Assembly: GCA_038380795.1 (NCBI GenBank)
Contig: CM076270.1
Span: 9,609,001 to 9,673,000, forward strand
Length of the DNA: 64,000 bases
Origin: Pyrocephalus nanus
Lineage: Eukaryota > Chordata > Aves > Passeriformes > Tyrannidae
Direction: 5' to 3'
Shown here: positions 35,266-49,396 of the stretch, piece by piece
Position numbering within the stretch: the stretch's first letter is position 1
Layout of the letters: each line of letters begins with the position of its first letter
Notes under the pieces: generated by a model
Told to the model about the DNA's origin: nothing
Seen by the model: only the letters and a program-made list of their open reading frames with translations
Databases searched by the model: none
Made by a program: the position numbers and the translations under genes

Positions 35266-38200
35266 TAGGAAGTTGAGAGGAAGAGTTACTGCAGCAGGAA
35301 GGTGCCTGCTTGGCATGCCAGGACCTCTCATGGGTCAAATTTCCAACATCTCCACGAACAGGTGAGGTGTCCTTCCCATTCCCTCAGCCCTGGTTTAGTG
35401 TGGTCTCACCAGCATCCCTGCTACAGCCATGTCAGCGTGGGACACCCCGTTGCCCATTGACCTTCCTTTCCTCTTAAATGTAGCATTTCAATTGAAGGTT
35501 TTGTTCAGCCATAAAAATTGGTTCCCATAATTTCTGATATCTGCCTTTTTTGTCACCTTCCCAATCCCACCAGCTGCTCATGTCCACCATGAAGCTGGGA
35601 TGGGAAGCCTGCAGGAAATCCTTTGAAATATTTCCTTCCCTGTCCAGCAGAGATATTTCAGTGCCTTTCTCAACAGTTCCTCTGCGTTTTTCATGAGTGA
35701 TGAGGCTCATGGTCTCCTACAGCTCTCACAACCCCCAGACACACTGAGCTTCTCACGGGAAAGGCTCTTCCGTTCCAAGGCTGGACATGCAGTGGGACCC
35801 ACACAGCCTCTGCTAGTCAAACAACACATGGCTCTGCACCAAGAAAACCCCAAGTACAGCTCAGTTTGGGGAGGAAAATCACATTGCTTTCTCCAGACCT
35901 GTTTCTCTTTCCTTATCTCAGCTTATCACTTTCCCAAATGCCCTGCAGCTGTGAAAGCTCCCCAGGAAACACTGACCAAACAGGCTGCACCAGCTCCACA
36001 GCATCCCATGACCTTATCACCACCAAGGGTCCCTACATGCCTTCCCCGATTCCTTCCTTGAATCCCAGTGCCCGCAGGAAAATCTATATTTGCAGCATTC
36101 ATGACTCCGAGAAAATCATGGCCATGAGATTCACTGAGCATCAGCTTGACCAGAACAGGGTGTGAGAAGGACCCATCTCATCCCTGTAGCACAGCAATGA
36201 CAGGTACGTGCCAGGTGGGAATTCACCCCCCTCTGCAAAGAGGGGCTCGCAGTGGACGGGGATCCTACTGGAGAATCTCCCTAGCACAAAGTGCACCTCC
36301 CAGGCACAGAGGGGTGTGAAAATCAAAACCCCAAGACTGCAGCCACCATCTCCTCCTTGACACATGCCCTGGGACCATGATGGGGACAGGAGCAGCAGCA
36401 TCTGCTCACGGGGAGCTGCAGTAAATCCCAAAACACATCCCTGGGCTGTGCTGCTCCAGCATGGAAGTGGCAGTGCTGCGGGCCAAGGAGGGCTCTTGGC
36501 AGCCTGCAGCAGGGAGCTCTGCCAGCCATGCTCCCAGCTTTCCGCCTCTCCAGTGGCTGCTTCCGTGCAGGAAAGTGGCAGGGCTGCAAGCACAGGATGA
36601 TTCTGTGCTGCTGTGCAGGGTTTCAGCTCAAATAACCCTCTCTAGACAGGGAGACCCTCTCCCACATCCTCCTGTGTGGGAAAGATGCACGTCCCACTGC
36701 AAGAGAGCACTGCAGGCCAGGGGGATGATGGCTGCACAAAGCTGTACCTCTGATGTTCATTAAAGACTCAAAACCTGCCAGGGCTGGGGCTACTGATGCC
36801 TGTCTGTCCTGGGCACCCCTGGGCACCCCTGGCACCACCAGCTCCTGTTTCAAGGACAAATCTGAAGATGAAGCAGCATTTTTTATGATTTTTTTTTCAT
36901 CATTACATGGGAAAGTTTAGGACAAACTTTTCACACTCTCCAGATTCACCCTGGGAAAACAGAAAGGCAGCAGGAAGGATAAAATCTAACTGAAAGCATA
37001 TTTCTTTTAAAAAGTCTTCCTCCACACACCTTCTCTTTGCCTCTTGCTGGCTCTCAGCAAGAACAGGTTTTACCCAAGCAGCCACAACCACTCTGCTAAG
37101 AACAAAGCATGAAAAAGAGAAGTCTGAGTTTTTTTGTTCACCCCAACAGACCCAGCCACCAGCAGATCCCTGCCATTCCTGCCCAGCCCTGCCTTCAGCA
37201 GAGCAGCTGGATCTATAGCCCTGCCACTCCTTCGCTGCAGCACACATCACCCTTATTCCTTAGGTCTAAGCCATTAGACTGGAATTTGGAGGCACTGGGT
37301 GCCTTTTTTTGCACTGTTGGCAGTGCTGTGGGTTTCTGGATAAATAACCTTGGGTGGCAGGTGCTGCTTTGGCATAGAGAGGCTTCTTTGCCTTGCACAA
37401 CACAAGTGATGTCTGAGGTGAGCTCAGCTGCTGCAGCCCTGAGAGAGCTGGCAGGGGACCTGTGAGAAATAGCACCTGGACATGTTATCATTGCATTGCA
37501 CAGGGATGCAACCTGTGGGATCACAAGGCTTTGGAGCTGGCATCAAACAGGGGTATGGGGCATCATCTGAGTAAAGGAAGAGGGCGAGGACTGCGGCAGT
37601 GCCCAAGTGGCTCATTTAGATGTTCTCAGAGTGAACCGCAATGCTCTTTTTGTTTCAAGAATCCTCTTTCAATTTCAAAGTGGACATGAACTAAAATATT
37701 TTTTAAAAATATGAGTACAAAGAAAGAAGTGAGCTTTTTTTATCAAGCTTATGTGATCCCAGAAGACTGGCCAGTGGCAGGTTGACCCAGCCAGTGTTTT
37801 CCCACTGATGATTTGGGGTTTGTTTCACTGGGAAAAGCTGCTCTGGTTTCTTTGATATAGGGAATTTTTTTGTATGCTGTTTTCTGATTTCATTCCAGAA
37901 AATTATACATATACAGAAAAAACTCTCATCTCCCAGCAACTTGCACACCTCCTGGCCACTTGTGCCAACACTGTGGTCCCTGGGCTGGGTTTCCCACACA
38001 AGCCAAGGTCCCATTGCCCTGCGACCTGCAGAGACACAAAAACCAGCCCTCTCCTCCCCAAACCTCTGAGTGCTTGGAGCAGGGCCAAGGGCTCAGCCTG
38101 ACCCGAGACCGGCTGCACAGGGTGGTCACATATTTAGGTTTTTCTTCGTTAAACCACTCACCTGTGGCATACCCCGGAGCCAGGAGGGAGGCCAGCACTG

Positions 38201-40800
38201 TTATTTGTTTAGCTGAGCCAGACTTGAACCACATCAAGACTTTACACACTCTCACGAACAAACATCCTGGGTGTGATAGGACAGGGAATGTTCCTTTCAC
38301 CTTCCACGTTTTCTAAGCACCTTTCATGGATGCTGTGGTAAAGAGCACAGCAGATGGGAGACTCACCCATCACCGCAGGTCTCACGTGGAATGTGGGGAA
38401 AGTCCCCCGGGCAGTTAGGATTAATTATTAACCTGATTTATTGCTGAGTTTTGGAAGCTGGAGCAACGTCATGTGCTGGCCAGGTCTGACGTGGGACACC
38501 AGGAAAGACAGCCACCCCCACAGAAACCTCCCTCCCTTGCCCATGTTAACGGGGCCATTAACCAGACCCCAAGCCAGTGAGTTATTTTACTCATTAACCC
38601 CCAGTGCCCCGTGGCTGTTTCCCTCCCAGCACCTCTGCCAGAGTGGGGCGGTGCTGGCTCCCAGGTGGATGCAGGAGCAGATTTTCTGCCTTCCCAAAGC
38701 CAGCTGCTCTGCCCCACTCCATCGGCCTCGGCAGCTCACACACCGAAACACTGGAGCTGCCGAAACACCTTGAGCCACAGCCGAAAGAAATGCCCACTGC
38801 CCTGCTTGGAATCAAACACTGTGGGATTTGCGTGATTTCTTCCAAAAACAGAGGAGGAGCGGAAGTTGCTGTGCAGGGTGATGGCTGGGACAGCCCCCCC
38901 TGCTCGGGGGTCCCTGAGCTGCTGTTGCCCTTTACAGACCCAACGTGTCTCTGGGCAGAGGGATACGGACCCCACAACCACAGTGTTGGGCAGGATGGGG
39001 TGAGACCCGACTGCCACAGGCTCGGGGAAGGCAGGGGTGTGACACAGTGTTGGTGGAGGCAATGCTGTGGCAGCTGGGTCCCCAGGTGGGATGCAGCCAG
39101 GGATGGCAGGGAAGCACGGTCCTGGTCTTTGTGCCAGGAGCCACAGGATCAGGGCAGGGGGAAGCACTCTGCGAACCTGGGTGAACAAATCCTGGGGCTG
39201 GATCCACCCAAGGGTTTGTTCTGTCTACTTGGGCTGCCCCTTCCTCAGTTTTCCCAGTGAAAAGGCCCCCCAGCCTCAGGGCTGCTGCCCAGTGGGGATT
39301 CTGCCTCCTCTCCCCTTTGGATTTGAATCCATGGGACACCTGGGTCTCCTGGGGAGCCCAGTGTGGCTGTGCTGTTGCTTTAAGGCAGCAGCTGGATCCA
39401 GCTGTGACTGCAAGTAACCCTCACCGCAGCCTTGCCCAGGCCTTTTATGCATTTTCCAGTGGTTCCAGAGGCGCTTGGCGGCAGCGCGCAGGGGAAACCG
39501 GACTCACGCTGGCAAGCAGGGCTGGGAGGGGAAAGGGAAAACATTTCCCTTCCCAAAGGAGCAGGGGGAGCCCAATGCTGTGGCTCAGGCAGCAGGCACG
39601 GAGGGAGCAGACCGCTGGTGGGGCTGCCTCTGCAGCGAGGTGCAAACAGCCTTGTGGATGGACACAGCGAGCCACAGGCCGGGCTTGTCCCTCCCAGCCC
39701 GGTGTGCCCCTGTGAGATGAGCTCACCCCAACGGGCCTCAGTTTCCCCCTCGCTGATCAATCAATTCAGCCTCATGCAGAAAGCCCCGAGGTCTGGGTTT
39801 ATCCTGAGAAGCTGTGCAAGGATGTCATCCAGGCACTGAAACAAACAACCCCATGAGGACATAGAATGGAGAAAGCCAAGAGGGATGGGAATGTGGGCTT
39901 GAAAAGGGAGACACTCTCATGCTGTCCAGGCACAGAGAGGAAAGTGGAGGAGGATGGTGTGTTTGGCCTGTCATCTGAAGGGGATCACTTGCACCCCAGA
40001 CCTTTCAAAGAGCAAAGCTGGAAGAGAGGGCACCAGGAGGGAGAAGTTCCCAGGCTGGAATATTGGGAAATCAATGTCACACCAGAACCCAGGAGCCCTG
40101 CCCGCAGAGATGCTCCTGCCCATTGCAGGGACCATGGGCCTGTCCTGCCCAGCCTTGGCCACCTGGACTGTCTTGCAAAGCCAGCCACGGGCACAGGCTG
40201 AAGGTAAAGCCCTGGCTGGGCATCAGCCCACAGAACTGCTCTCCCAGCTCCAGCCCGGGAAGGGCTTGGCTCAGGGTGCCGTCACACTGCTCTCACAGCC
40301 CTGGGAAGCTCGGCTGCCTGGGGACTGGCACGGGCCCAGAAGCTGTGAGCTGCAAGGCAACGTGTTTTCCGTCGGGCAGGAGAGCACTCACGACGTCTCT
40401 CATGAGTCAGATGGAAAGGGCGGCTCAGGAGTCACCTGAGCCCAGCGGCTGCCTGCCCACAGCCCCTCTCCAGCCCAAGTGGAAAAACATACAGCCCCAG
40501 CTCAGCACATGCCTGCTGAGACCCCAAGCTCCAGCCGGGCCCCCTCCCAGGCTGGCAGATGCAGAAATGCTCACATTAGCCATTTTTGGCCAAATTGGTT
40601 TAGGAGGGAGGCAGAGGCGACTCAGACATCCCTGGCTCTGCGGCTCTGCTGGCCATTAATCATCACTCCGCTGCCGCTCATCACCAAAATCTGGGCTCTG
40701 CTACAGCCACTGGTGGATCTGTCTCTAGCAAGAGAGGGAGAAAGGGAGAAAGAGGGCACGCAGAGTGCAGATTTCCCCTCTTTGGCTGGGGCTACTGGAC

Positions 40801-40808
40801 TGACGTCA
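40801..40808. promoter_or_regulatory. Consensus CRE palindrome
   Basis: TGACGTCA, the full CREB/ATF site. A second copy is at 48392-48399. Neither lies at a recognised promoter. Confidence 0.4.
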
Positions 40809-42879
40809 TGGCAAAGTTCCCTGTTTCCACGTGCACAAGAAAGGAGGGCAGCACCCATGGTGCCACCCCCGGGCAGGCACCCACCTTGCACGGGCATTGC
40901 TCCCCAGCCCAGCTCAGGGAGTTGGTGGAAGAGGTGACAATAGCAATTTGCTAGCCTGTGAGTATTTGAGCCGTAAGAGAGCCCTCCAGAGAGAAGGGAG
41001 TCGGCACACCCAGACACATTCCTGAGGTTTCGTTTCCATGGTGGGATGTTCACCCGACGGTGAAGTCATGCTATGCTGTGGGCTGACATGGCCAGTGAGT
41101 TAATGCATGGATCCAACTCCTTCCCTGATTCACAGCAGGCTCAGCCACAGCCCTGTGCCATCCGTTGGCCTGACGGTTCTTACGTGGCTCCAGCACTTCT
41201 TGTGTCTTGGAGCAGGGAGGCTCCAGACACCGCTGTTGGGTTGATCCCTGCCTCACCATGGGAAAACAGCTCCTGCAGCAGGGTGGAGGGACAAACTGAT
41301 GGCTCTCCTGGGTCCTTCCAGCCCACTTGTATCATCCAACTGTGCTCCCCATCATGTTTTACTTTGCTTTCATCCAACTGCTGCCACTGATGACAACAGG
41401 ACAGAAAAGCACCACCCTAAGAGGTCATTCCTGCAGGGCCAAAGCTTTGGGGATCTACCCAACATTAAGCAGAAGTGAGGAAGGATGGAGAGCTGGGCAG
41501 CATGGAAAGAACAGGATGGAAAACCCACTGGTCCTCGGGGAGAGGTGGCAGGGACACTCCCTGGCATACGCAGCTCACGGTGCCAACACCAGGCACGTGG
41601 CTGTTGAGTTCAGCGATGGGGCTCCACAGATCAACAAACCAGAGGTGTGGTGGAGGAACTGCCTCTGGGATGGCAGCCAGTAAATTGATAGGATTATTCC
41701 CAGCCTCTGGAGTGGTTTTCTTCAGGTCTGGATGTACAGGAATGTGGCCAGTCTGCCCAGGGCCATCAGTTGCCCTTCCCATTGCTCAGCTGGTGAGGCC
41801 CTCTGCTTTTGGGCTGTGGCTATTTGTCTTAGCATGACTTTTCAGCAAAGATCAACTCCCTTACAGTCCAGTCAGCTAAATCCCCATTAAAAAGCATATC
41901 CCCTTAGAATGCATCTCCTGATCAACCATCACTCCAGCACTTCCTGGACACATACTTTCTGCACCGATGGCAGCCTCCTGCTGTCCCCAGCAGCTGTGGG
42001 CTCGAGCACAGGGGCAAGCTGAACCCCAAGGAGCCTCTACTCTTCTCTTGCACACATGCTGGTGTTTTGCATGAGCACATAATACCTCTTGAAGCAGCAG
42101 GTCACGTCTAACGCTCAGACACATCATGGGTCCCTCTCTGGGTGCTGGCACCCCCAGGCAAAGGCTGTTTGATTTTGAGATGGACCCAGACCTTTCCACA
42201 TATGCTTGTTTTCAATCTAAACCAGAAAAGCCTCCTTGCCTCTCATCTCACACTCAGCCAGGCCCAGAGGTCCTGGCGGGGATCACCAGGAAGCCACTCT
42301 CTTTTTGGGACTGGCCCAGAGCTACCAGCAATATCCTCTGCTTCCGGAGGCGACAAGTCACTTTCTGGATCTGCCACAGCAGGTGACATCCCTGGGGAGC
42401 AGGAGATGATGCTGAGGATGTGTAAGGTGCTGGCACAGCCTGGCAGCCGCCTGGGTGTGTATCAGTCAGACTGGGAAGTGCACAGCCAAACTGAGCCAAA
42501 GAAAACCGGCAGCTCCAGGGATGTTTTGCACCAGCCAGGATGGAGCCCCAGCCCTGCAAATCAGCACTGGGGGCACTGAAAGGTGACACAAGACAGCTCC
42601 CTGTCTTGAGGGCCCCATGAATCTTTCCAGGGTTTTCCCGGCCCTTCCCCCAGGCTTTGTTTGACACCCAAAGCCACGTGAAGGTTAAGTGAGGTACCTG
42701 GGTGCAGACAGACCCAGCCTCCACTGCCCCCTTCCTGTTCTCATCCCTGACCCTACACAGATACCCACGTGTGACACAAGCGTCCCTCAAATCCCTCTGC
42801 CCCTGGAAACACCACTTTCCAGCCTTCCTCCTTCCTCAGGCCCTTCAGCCTCCACTCCACACTAATGATATTCATTTCG

Positions 42880-43110
42880 CCACCTTTTCCCTGGGAGCCG
42901 GCCCCTCCTGCAGCAGCTCTCCTCTGCTCTCCTCCGCCGGCTCCCAGCTGCCCTCCAGCGCGGGTGACTCACGCTCAGCACACACTGAGCCCTTTCAGCA
43001 GCCTCGGCCCCGAACACTGTCCCAGTCTTCCCAGCGCCGGCGTGCCGAGCCCCCCCCAGCAGCCGCTGCCGGCACAGGCTCCTGGCCAAGGGGACATCCA
43101 CGCCCTCCCT
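42880..43110. promoter_or_regulatory. CpG-rich element with AP-1 site
   Basis: A local rise in C+G and CpG (ctcctccgccggctcccag and ccagcgccggcgtgccgag) with a consensus AP-1 TGACTCA at 42965-42971. It may be a small promoter or enhancer. It is upstream of the candidate + strand gene at 49.4 kb, but no transcript evidence links them. Confidence 0.4.
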
Positions 43111-46100
43111 GAGAGAGCAGCTTTCACGGCTGAGAAGCCAAAGACCTTCCCGGAGTGATCCTGGCCAGGATGAGGCACAAGCAAGAGGTCGACTGACTGG
43201 GATGGACTTGCAGCCCAGGTTGCTTTGAGCAACAGCCAGCAGTTTAAAAAAATAAATAGATGTATTTGAAAGGAAAAAGGTTTACAAGCTTCTAACGGGA
43301 CCATTCTTGGCTTCGACAGAGGAAACCTGCCAGGAATCTTTTCCTCCCTTCAGCCTTCACCAAACTTCCTGTGACCAACAGCAGGGCTCTGTCTGCTGTG
43401 CGGGGATGGGGCCAGAGAAGGGGCTTCTCTGTTCCCCAGCTCCCAGCTGGCAGCAGGGTGGGCACCACCATACAAACCGCCCCTTCACCTGGAAACCTGC
43501 AAAGTCCTCCATCAGAGGAGCCACTGGAAAAGCCACTTGCAATTTCTCAGGGCTAGAGCTGTGCAGAGAGTGGGCTGGAGGCACACTGGCTGCAGGACAG
43601 CACCATCCCCTGCACTGCACTGGGTCCTGCCTGTGCAAGGGGACTTGTTGTCCCCAGACACTTGTGTCTAACAGCCTGGGGTGAAGTGCTGGAGCCTGGG
43701 AAAGTCCAGGCATGTAGTTGCAAGGCAGGGTGGTGCTCAGTTGCACCCCAAAAAGAGCCTTACCAACCTGCCACAGCCTAACCCCAGGGCTTTTCGGCCT
43801 CTCCAGTAAGGTATGCACAGCTCAAGGGACACAAAGAACAAGGTGAACTCTTGTGACCATGAGTGACACAGCGGGGAGGTGCGCAAACGCAGCGGAATCC
43901 TCCGTGCATGAGGCTGCACAAGTATCTTCTGCCTCTTTCCTTTCTGCCTCTTGCTGCCCTTTTCACCTGTGATTTTCTGCTCAGTTTGCCAAAATGCCCA
44001 AATTACCTGACCAAACAGTCTCCTCTGTCAGTCAGGGGAGATCACCATCACCACAGCTCTCAGTGCAGACCGGATGAATGGGCTCACTCACCCTCACACC
44101 CTGGGCAGCATCCCGGGGTCACCAATGCTGCTGAAGCTGCGCTGACTTACACACCTGGGGAGCTGAGCTCCAGGCTTGGGAACAGGGCTAAAGGGAAAAA
44201 ACTACAATCCTGACTGTGCTAAACTGCAAGAGGCAGTTGAACAGGCTCGAGGGGAATTTCCACCTAGGCTTTTCTACTGACTGACAAGCCTCCGCTCTCA
44301 CCCAGGCATCTCTCCTTGGAAGGCTTGTTTGTTCTCTTCCACAGGTAGGGCCAGAGAGGTGAAACCTCAGGATCACAGTGGGAGGAGGGTGGTATCTGAA
44401 GGGCTGAGATGTTCATGGCAGCTGCCCTCCCATCTGGGTGTTTGCCAGGTTTCGGTAGCACTGAAGTCCCTCTTCGGCTCCTATTGCCACTGAAACCACC
44501 ACAACAAATGCAGTGAGATTTATAAGAGAGGCAAGAGGGTTTTGCAAGCTGTACTTAGCCTGGGAAAGGTCACCTAGAAGCTGCACTCCTTGCCATGAGG
44601 TCAAGCCACCTATGTGTGGACACCAGCAGCCACAGGGGAAGGAGGTGGCTTGTCACCAGACACTGCACGATGCCATGGTGAGAACCCACTGAGTAGACAG
44701 CAAGTGTTGCTAAATTAGGCTGCAGAAACAGCACAGCCAAACCTGTTCCCACTCCTTTTCTCCCCAGCTGTCCTTCCAACATTGTCTGGTTTTGTTAAGG
44801 AGTGGGGGGATGGATCCCATCAACGCCTCAGCACAGCCCAGAGCATGTATGGGGAGGAGGAGACTCCCCATTCAGGGGCAATGGCAACTGTGCCAGATGT
44901 TATGATGCCAAAGGGGGGTGGTGGCAGCCACAGGGGAACGGTTCATGGACAAAGTTTAAATATATACAGAGCCCTGAGATCCCTACAGCCCAGAGGGACC
45001 CCATTTCCCAGGCCCAGTGTTGCTGAAGCTGGAAAGGGCCAGAGAACACTTCCCACACTGTGTGCTAGGGTGGACGGGGAAGGAGCCTTGCCCCTGCTGG
45101 CAACTCCATTCTGGGCTGGTCCCACACCCCATGGGAGTCCCAGTGCACTGGAACAATCTGGAGGCACCCACCACCTGCTCCCAGGGCTGAGGCAAATATC
45201 TCCACTGCTCCCACTGGCCTTGGGCTCAACCATCCAACAGCAGAGCCTAGGGCCAAGCCTCGACGCTGCCAGCAAAATTATCTTCAATGATTGCAAAGGG
45301 AGAACCAACACATTTCACACCCAGGAAATACAGAGATTCTTTTCTCAATAATCTGGAAAAGCAATTGATATATGTGTGGGGGAAGGGGAGAGGCTGAAGA
45401 AGGTATTTATGGAGCTTTCATTCGTCACTGGCTCCTGCAAGGCCAGGCTGGACAGCTCTAACCTGCTTGAACCCGCTCCTTTGTGGCAGAGTACATTGTT
45501 TGAGTAATACCCACCAAAGGCACTGATGCAACAGAAACCCGACCAGATGCTGCCCGCGTAAAACAACGCAGCAGGAAAAATGTAAAATTCAGGTTGCAGC
45601 AGGAAAAAAGTAAAATCCAGTCTGCAGGAAAAAGGGACGTGCAGGAGGAGAGGCGTTGATCTGGTACTTTGCACCCCATTAGCTGTGGGTGGTACAGCAA
45701 AGGAAAACCCGGGCTGGGTGTGCGCAGCCCCAATCTTTGGCGTGGGTTGAGTGTTCAATGGATGTGGAGGAAAAGCCAGATCCCGTGTAACAGCTCTTAG
45801 CTGACCTGGGTACAGCACGGGCCAAGTTTATGCATGATCAAAAATTTTGCAGTTTCACTGTGAAACTAATAGTATGTAGGAGATTCCCTCCTGAAACACA
45901 GGAGTGGAGGAGACATGTGATTGTCCTGACAAACACGATCTATTTCTGGCCCTCAGGGTCACAAATGTTATGTTCAAACTGTGCCTGGAAAGGATAATAA
46001 GCAGAAGCTAGTACTGATCATGTTAACCTTTTAAATCTTCAAACAATTTCCACCTGCAGCCCCATAAGCACAACACTGCAGGTCTGACTCCCCATCTCCA

Positions 46101-49100
46101 CCCTCCCTACCCACAGGGCAGACCTTGCACCTTCACTCTGCCCAAATGATTTCACTCTGCTGCAAAAACACATCAGACAATACTAAGGGATCACAAGAGT
46201 CACCCCTACCAACAGGAAAAGGGACCCCCAGATTAAATAATAAGGATTAATGCAGGACTCCCCCTAAAACTTGATCTCTATCTTTCTGACTGCTGCCCAG
46301 CAGCCACCCAGACCAGCTACTCACACCCCAGCGAGGCTCAGGGGCAGCCCCACATCTTCCCTGCTCTGTCTCTTGCAATCTCTTCATCTCCCCTGAGGCA
46401 AAACTCTCTGAGTCTGGAAGGAGTTAAAATAGGGAGGCACTTTTAAACTGTGACATTTGCATTTCAGACAACCACGGGGACACTGGAGCCACAAAGGTAT
46501 TTCTCAACTTCTTTGTGATGTGCAAGTTCTGAAAGTAGGTGTGGTGGTGAAGTTTCCATTCCTGATTCTTACCTTTACAGGAACAACCTTAATTTCATAT
46601 TGATTCAGCCCTTACTGCACCAAGACTATCATATGACCTTCTCCATGGTTAAGCCTAATACAAACCCACTGGTACATACACACCTCCACATAGGTCAAAC
46701 TCCAGAATCCTGCAAGCAAATAGCACTGGGTAATAAACCAGCCTGAAATGCAGCTGTCATGTCCCTCTGGTGCAAACTAGACATTTTAGCTTCTTTGCTT
46801 TCCCCTTCCTTTTGTTTCAGAGCACAAGTCTGCACAGAAAGTTGGGTGCAGCAGCAGCAGCCTTTGGAGCAGTTACAGCTCTATCTCTGGCATCAGTTCA
46901 TGATAAGACACAGAAGAAAAGCTCTTTATGATTAAAATACTGATATTCTGCTCCTTAGGGCTGAAAAGGAGCCTGCAGCACCTCAGGCTGACTTGGAAGA
47001 GCTGCTGCAGTAGCAGGGACCTTTGCTGAACTGGTGAAAAGGGAACCTCACCTCTCAGTGCAGTACTGCTCTCCTCCATCCAGTCCAACTGGGGGCTCAA
47101 AGGTGCTTGCCAGGAACTCACTGGAGATGGAGCAGATGACAAACAGCCCTCACTCCTTTCAGGGTTCTGTGTCACCTCCTCTCAGATCTCTCCACAGGTG
47201 TTCAGGAAACCCCAGTTTCTACTCTCTCACGGCCTGTGCCCAGTAACTGGGTGCCAGCCTCACACCTCACACCTCCCTGCTGCCACCCACCCACTTCCTC
47301 TGGTGCCCAGCTGGGCTCAGAGGAACTTCTGCCTGTCCTGAGTCTTACTGTGCTTCCACTCATCACATCTTATGGCCAGTCCCATGCAAAGCACGATGAA
47401 CAGACCTGCACCTGCCCTGCAACCAGGCTGTGGTGCTATGTTTTGGCTTTGAGAGCAAAACAGTGCTGATAAGGCAGGGATGTTTTAGCTGTTGCTTACA
47501 CAGCATGAAGGCCAGCTCTGTTTCTCATGCTGCCCCAGCAGTGAGCAGGCTGGGGGCTGCACAAGAAGCTGGGAGGGGACAGAGCAGGGACAGCTGACCC
47601 CAACTGATCAAAGGGATATCCCAGACCGTGTGCCAAAGTGCTTTGCACTAAAAACTGGGAGAAAGAAGGAGTTATGATGTTTGTCTTCCCAAATACCAGT
47701 TATGCATGATGGAGTAACTGCTCTGACTCTCACAGAAATGGTGAACACCTGCCCGCCCGTGGGAAGCAGTGAATGAATTCCTTATTTTGCTTTGCTGGTG
47801 CACACAGCCTTTACTCCACCTATTGAACTATCTTTATCTTAATCCACAAGGTTTTCTCACTTTTGTCCTTCTGCTTCTCTCCCCCATTGCTCTGGGAGGG
47901 AGCAAATAAGGGCAGTGTGGGGCTGAGCTGCTCACTGGGGTTAACCCACCACACACCCCTAAAGGCTGTGGTGACACCACCACCCCCATCATCTCTAACG
48001 TGCCTAAGCAGGGACATATTTCCCCAGGAGCTGATTTCCTAGCAAGGACAGGGTATTCCTGGCACAAACCACACTCATAGCCCAGAGAAAAGTAATTCAA
48101 AGCAGCACGTGGGTAACACCAGTAACCATGCCAAGCTGCAGGACCAGCCAGCTTTGCAAAAGATAAGGCAGTTTGAGACTCACTGCTTTACCCAGCACAA
48201 CTGTCCACGTTGAGAGAAAGAAGCAAAACACTCTGGCAACTCATCTGGCATCACACTGTCCCATTCCCATTGCCCAGGAATAGTTTGAGAAGTGTCTGAT
48301 GAAGCCCAGAATCCCAACCCTGGACAGGTAATACTTCAGGGCTGAGTTGCCCTGAATTGTTCTCACTAGGAAATGGTTTTGTGTAAAGTACTGACGTCAG
48401 AAGGTAAAGGTAATGAGAGATTTTAATCAGTCCCAGTACAAAAGGAAGGAGATTCCTGTATAATACCAGAGATTACCATAAAACTCTCATTTGGGATCTC
48501 CTTGGGATCAGATCCATGCTGTGGTACAGGTGAAAGGAAAGGGGCTACAACCAGCAAGAACCAAACATCCAGCCTGTTTTCAAAGAGCTCCAGCCTGGGA
48601 CAAGCTCCTTTCAAAGCCTCCCTTTTCCTCTCTAGTGCATGAATGTGATCCAGCCATATGGAACAATTCCCATTGCAGGGAAAAATAAGGCAAATCCCCC
48701 TCCAAACAAAACAAAAAGTTAGAGCAACGGAAGGAAGCAGAGACAGGAAACTACGAGGACTTTCTTCAGAGAGGCCACTGCTGCAGGATAAAAGGACAGA
48801 TTTTTATTCATGTGCTGAGATTCCTTTTGAAACTTACTTTAGGCACCTGAATAAAACTTACCAGCTTTGCACAAGGGTTCAAATCATCCCCTGCTGCCAG
48901 TGAGGAGAAAACTAGCTGCCTCCTGACAGCTGCTCAGGGGACTGAGTTGAAATACAGGACATATTTCCTTCCCACTAGCAATAAATAATGAAAATAAGAT
49001 GTAGATCAAGAAATATCTTTTTCAGACTGGACTCTACAGTCACAAATGCGTTCCTGTCACCAGAAAGGTGTAAGATCACTGGACTGGTTATGGTTAAAAA

Positions 49101-49390
49101 GCCTTGGTCTCTGCCCTGTGTATGGCCATGACCCAGGGATTTGAGATGAAATCAGTTGTCACTGCTGACACTGCTGGGTGACCTGGGCAGTGACACACAA
49201 CTGCTGACACTGGCTTCTGCTTTAGTTGTCGTAAAAGTGGTTTCAGAGAACCTTGGGAGCCCCAACAAGATTTGTGGAAGTTCACAGTGGTTGAGACCCA
49301 CCTTTCTGTAACTCAGCATGGCTTTGTGAAAACCTGCATCCTCACCACCTGCATCTCCAGAGTCAGAGGATAACAAGGGTTAGAGAGATC
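43110..49390. other. Intergenic region, falling GC
   Basis: No gene is supported. From about 45.8 kb the base composition turns visibly AT-richer. A 28-bp tandem repeat lies at 45,568-45,632. Confidence 0.4.
45568..45632. repeat. 28-bp tandem repeat, about 2.3 copies
   Basis: The unit begins gcagcaggaaaaa and continues tgtaaaattcaggtt. It is repeated once with three or so substitutions and then partially again. Confidence 0.8.
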
Positions 49391-49396
49391 CTTTTG

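Larger units (their letters stand above)
34620..42880. other. Intergenic region with no supported gene
   Basis: GC-moderate unique sequence. Frames up to about 200 codons overlap on several strands and have no domain or splice-site support. Contents are a degenerate repeat at about 35,100-35,265, a TAAT-containing block near 38,400-38,460, AP-1 and CRE motifs near 40,400 and 40,801, and a short gggcacccct duplication near 36,810. Confidence 0.4.

Noticed and set aside
40063..40659. 198-codon + strand frame
   Set aside because: It overlaps other long frames on both strands, has a random-looking Pro/Ser/Cys composition, and has no splice or family support.
44782..45351. 189-codon + strand frame
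   Set aside because: Composition follows local GC and there is no recognisable motif. A long minus-strand frame overlaps it. Could be rechecked if transcripts exist.
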